Assembly: GCA_041481445.1 (NCBI GenBank)
Contig: JBGPBV010000051.1
Coordinates: 1-40,587, forward strand
Direction: 5' to 3'
Source: AA29 sp041481445
GTDB lineage: Bacteria; Acidobacteriota; Vicinamibacteria; Fen-336
Length of the DNA: 40,587 nt
Shown here: positions 39,029-40,587 of the stretch, piece by piece
How positions within the stretch are numbered: position 1 is the first letter of the stretch
How the letters are laid out: the number at the start of each line of letters is the position of its first letter
Notes under the pieces: model-generated
The model's input: the letters and a program-made list of their open reading frames with translations, nothing else
Database searches by the model: none
Told to the model about the DNA's origin: nothing
Made by a program: the position numbers and the translations under genes

Positions 39029-40587
39029 TCAGGGCCCGATGGAGTTGATGCGGCGCGACTCGAACTCGTCCCAGTAGAGCGTGCCGTTCGCGGTGGCCTT
39101 GATGCTCAGCGCTCCCAGCCGCACGAAGTCGACCGCGCTGCGGTTGTTGTCGAGGCCGGTCAGCGTGGAGACCGGGGTGCCGTCGATGGAGAGCTGGAAC
39201 GTGCCGTCGTTCGCCACCGCGCTCCTCGAGCGCTTCCAGTCGATCTCGACGAAGTGGGGACCGTCGCTGATGTCGAAGAACCCGGTATCCGCCTGGCTGT
39301 CGTCGTCGAGCCGCGCGCGCCCCATGACGGAGTAGACGCTGTCCAGGCGCTTGAGCACGATCGCGGCCAGGCGCCGGTTGGGCGCCTCCTCGAACACGAT
39401 GAAGATCCGCGTGCGGTGGGCGCCCCCCGACTCGCCGGGATCGAAGGCGTTCGTGTCGAAGTAGAAGCGCGCGCGGTAGCGGTCCTCGTCGATCGGCGAG
39501 TCGTCCTCGACGTAGATGGGAGTGGGCGTGCCGCTTGCGCTCACGATGCCTTCCAGGCCGAAGGCGGTGGACTTGAGGGCGGCGGCGGGCGTGACGAGGA
39601 GGTCCGAGCCGTTCGACGACTGCGACGACCAGTTCGTGACGCCGCCGGACTCGAAGCCGTCCCGGAAGATGACGTCCCCGGCCAGGCGCCGCGCGTACAC
39701 CCCGAAGTTGGACCCGTCCTGCGGATAGTCGTCCCAGGTGACGGCAAAGCGTCCTCCCGGCTGCACCACGACCGCGCCCCTGACCTCGTCGCCGGTGGTG
39801 AACGCGTTGACCAGGAACTCGCTGCCCTTGGGCTGGTGCGTCACCCCGAACATCCTTCCCTTGATGTCGTAGCCGGTCGTGTCGGCGCGCCAGACGACCT
39901 CGAAGGAGCCCTTCGGGTCCATGGCCACGCGCGGCTGGCGCTGGGCGCCTCCCGTCACCTCGTTCACCAGGAACTCGCCTCCCTGGGGTGCGCCGGCGGC
40001 GTTGTAGGCCCGGCCGAAGATGCCGTCGTCGCTGCCGTCCTGGCCGTAGGTCTCCCAGACGACCACGAAATCGCCGCTCGCGGCCACGGCGACGGCGGGG
40101 CGGTTCTGGATCCCGGTCGTGTAGGTGTTGACCTGGAACTCGGGTCCCTGGGGAGCGCCGGCGGCGTTGTACCGTCGGCCGGAGACGCCGTAGAAGCTTC
40201 CATCCGAAGAGGCCCAGACCACGACGAAGTCCCCGGCGGAGTTCATGCCGACCCGGGGTGGAACTCCCCCCGGCAGCGTGCCCGAGGTGTGGACCGGGAA
40301 CTCGGGGCCCTGGGGCGCGCCCGACGCGTCGAAGCGCTGGGCGAAGACCTCGAACCCCGGCCCCATCTCGCCGGAGCTCGCCCAGACGACGACGAAGTTG
40401 CCGGCGGCGTCCATGGCGACGCCGGGCAGCGTCTGCTCGCCGGTGGTGTAGGTGTTGACCCGGAATTCCGGACCGGGCGTCCCCGCCGGGTCGTAGCGGC
40501 GTCCGGCGATGCCGCTGTAGCTGCCGTCGCTCACGTACTGCCAGACCACCACCATCTGCCCGGCCGCGTTCGCGGCCACCGCCGGCA
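39029..40587 (-). CDS. Repeat exoprotein with C-terminal shared module (5' end outside)
   Basis: The last ~519 residues of a larger protein; the frame is open at the right edge. The window holds about six repeats of 45-50 residues with the pattern A/D-x-G-x-F-V-V-V-W, GRRYNAAGAPQG, EF-x-VN-x-x-TTG, likely blades of a beta-propeller. They are followed by a ~210-residue beta-rich module that begins VIFRDGFESGGVTNW and ends FESRRINSIGP. This module is a homologue of the N-terminal module of the exoprotein at 24371. The protein must be secreted, but its signal peptide lies outside the window. Function is unknown; adhesion or surface display is the most likely role. A GTG at 40579 that would start the visible frame falls inside a repeat and is not a real start. 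Confidence 0.88.
   Translation of the reverse strand, partial: PAVAANAAGQMVVVWQYVSDGSYSGIAGRRYDPAGTPGPEFRVNTYTTGEQTLPGVAMDAAGNFVVVWASSGEMGPGFEVFAQRFDASGAPQGPEFPVHTSGTLPGGVPPRVGMNSAGDFVVVWASSDGSFYGVSGRRYNAAGAPQGPEFQVNTYTTGIQNRPAVAVAASGDFVVVWETYGQDGSDDGIFGRAYNAAGAPQGGEFLVNEVTGGAQRQPRVAMDPKGSFEVVWRADTTGYDIKGRMFGVTHQPKGSEFLVNAFTTGDEVRGAVVVQPGGRFAVTWDDYPQDGSNFGVYARRLAGDVIFRDGFESGGVTNWSSQSSNGSDLLVTPAAALKSTAFGLEGIVSASGTPTPIYVEDDSPIDEDRYRARFYFDTNAFDPGESGGAHRTRIFIVFEEAPNRRLAAIVLKRLDSVYSVMGRARLDDDSQADTGFFDISDGPHFVEIDWKRSRSAVANDGTFQLSIDGTPVSTLTGLDNNRSAVDFVRLGALSIKATANGTLYWDEFESRRINSIGP

Overview
The window is uniformly GC-rich (roughly 70% or more by eye), densely coded DNA from a Gram-negative bacterium. 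The outer-membrane biogenesis protein, several lipoproteins with clear lipoboxes, a sigma-54 activator with matching promoters, a BNR/Asp-box exoprotein and secreted proteins with FGE-sulfatase and MopE-type motifs fit Acidobacteriota or a similar deep Gram-negative lineage. No marker gene settles the phylum. I see no rRNA, tRNA, CRISPR array, transposase, integrase or prophage, and codon use looks even, so this reads as ordinary chromosome with some unusual genes.

Layout. 1-2.1 kb: a CBS-domain protein (cut by the left edge), an EgtD-like histidine methyltransferase and a hemerythrin. 2.1-8.4 kb: one 2088-residue polypeptide that joins a TamB-like inner-membrane/periplasmic protein to five POTRA-like modules and an Omp85 barrel. 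8.4-13.2 kb: a regulatory block with a sigma-54 activator, a divergent two-gene unit headed by a 49-residue membrane protein, a hybrid histidine kinase and a DksA/TraR protein. Three sigma-54 type promoters lie here. 13.5-18.1 kb: a membrane/coiled-coil protein, an XRE regulator with a degenerate ImmA/IrrE domain, an RsbW-like kinase and an SGNH-hydrolase/HEAT-repeat protein. 18.2-19.3 kb: two related lipoproteins. 19.3-24.4 kb: a GH63-type glucosidase and an ABC-2 transporter pair. 24.4-33.8 kb: a co-directional run with a vWA/MopE/FGE exoprotein, aminotransferase, rhodanese, SDR, amidohydrolase and BNR-repeat exoprotein. 33.8-40.6 kb: a zinc-finger membrane protein, a small hypothetical, a PIG-L deacetylase, a lipoprotein/lipoprotein/SGNH/small-protein operon, and a repeat exoprotein cut by the right edge.

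The most notable observations are: (1) the TamB-POTRA-Omp85 fusion; (2) a promoter/operator element repeated in three divergent intergenic regions (424-483, 2022-2076, 14121-14168), in which promoters on opposite strands overlap almost completely and symmetrical GTC/GAC sequences follow, one copy being in front of the XRE regulator gene; (3) two copies of a palindromic element (22139-22236 and 34651-34740) with conserved arms and a neighbouring hairpin that shows compensatory base changes; (4) a small apparent sigma-54 regulon; (5) a module of about 210 residues used at the N-terminus of one exoprotein and at the C-terminus of another.
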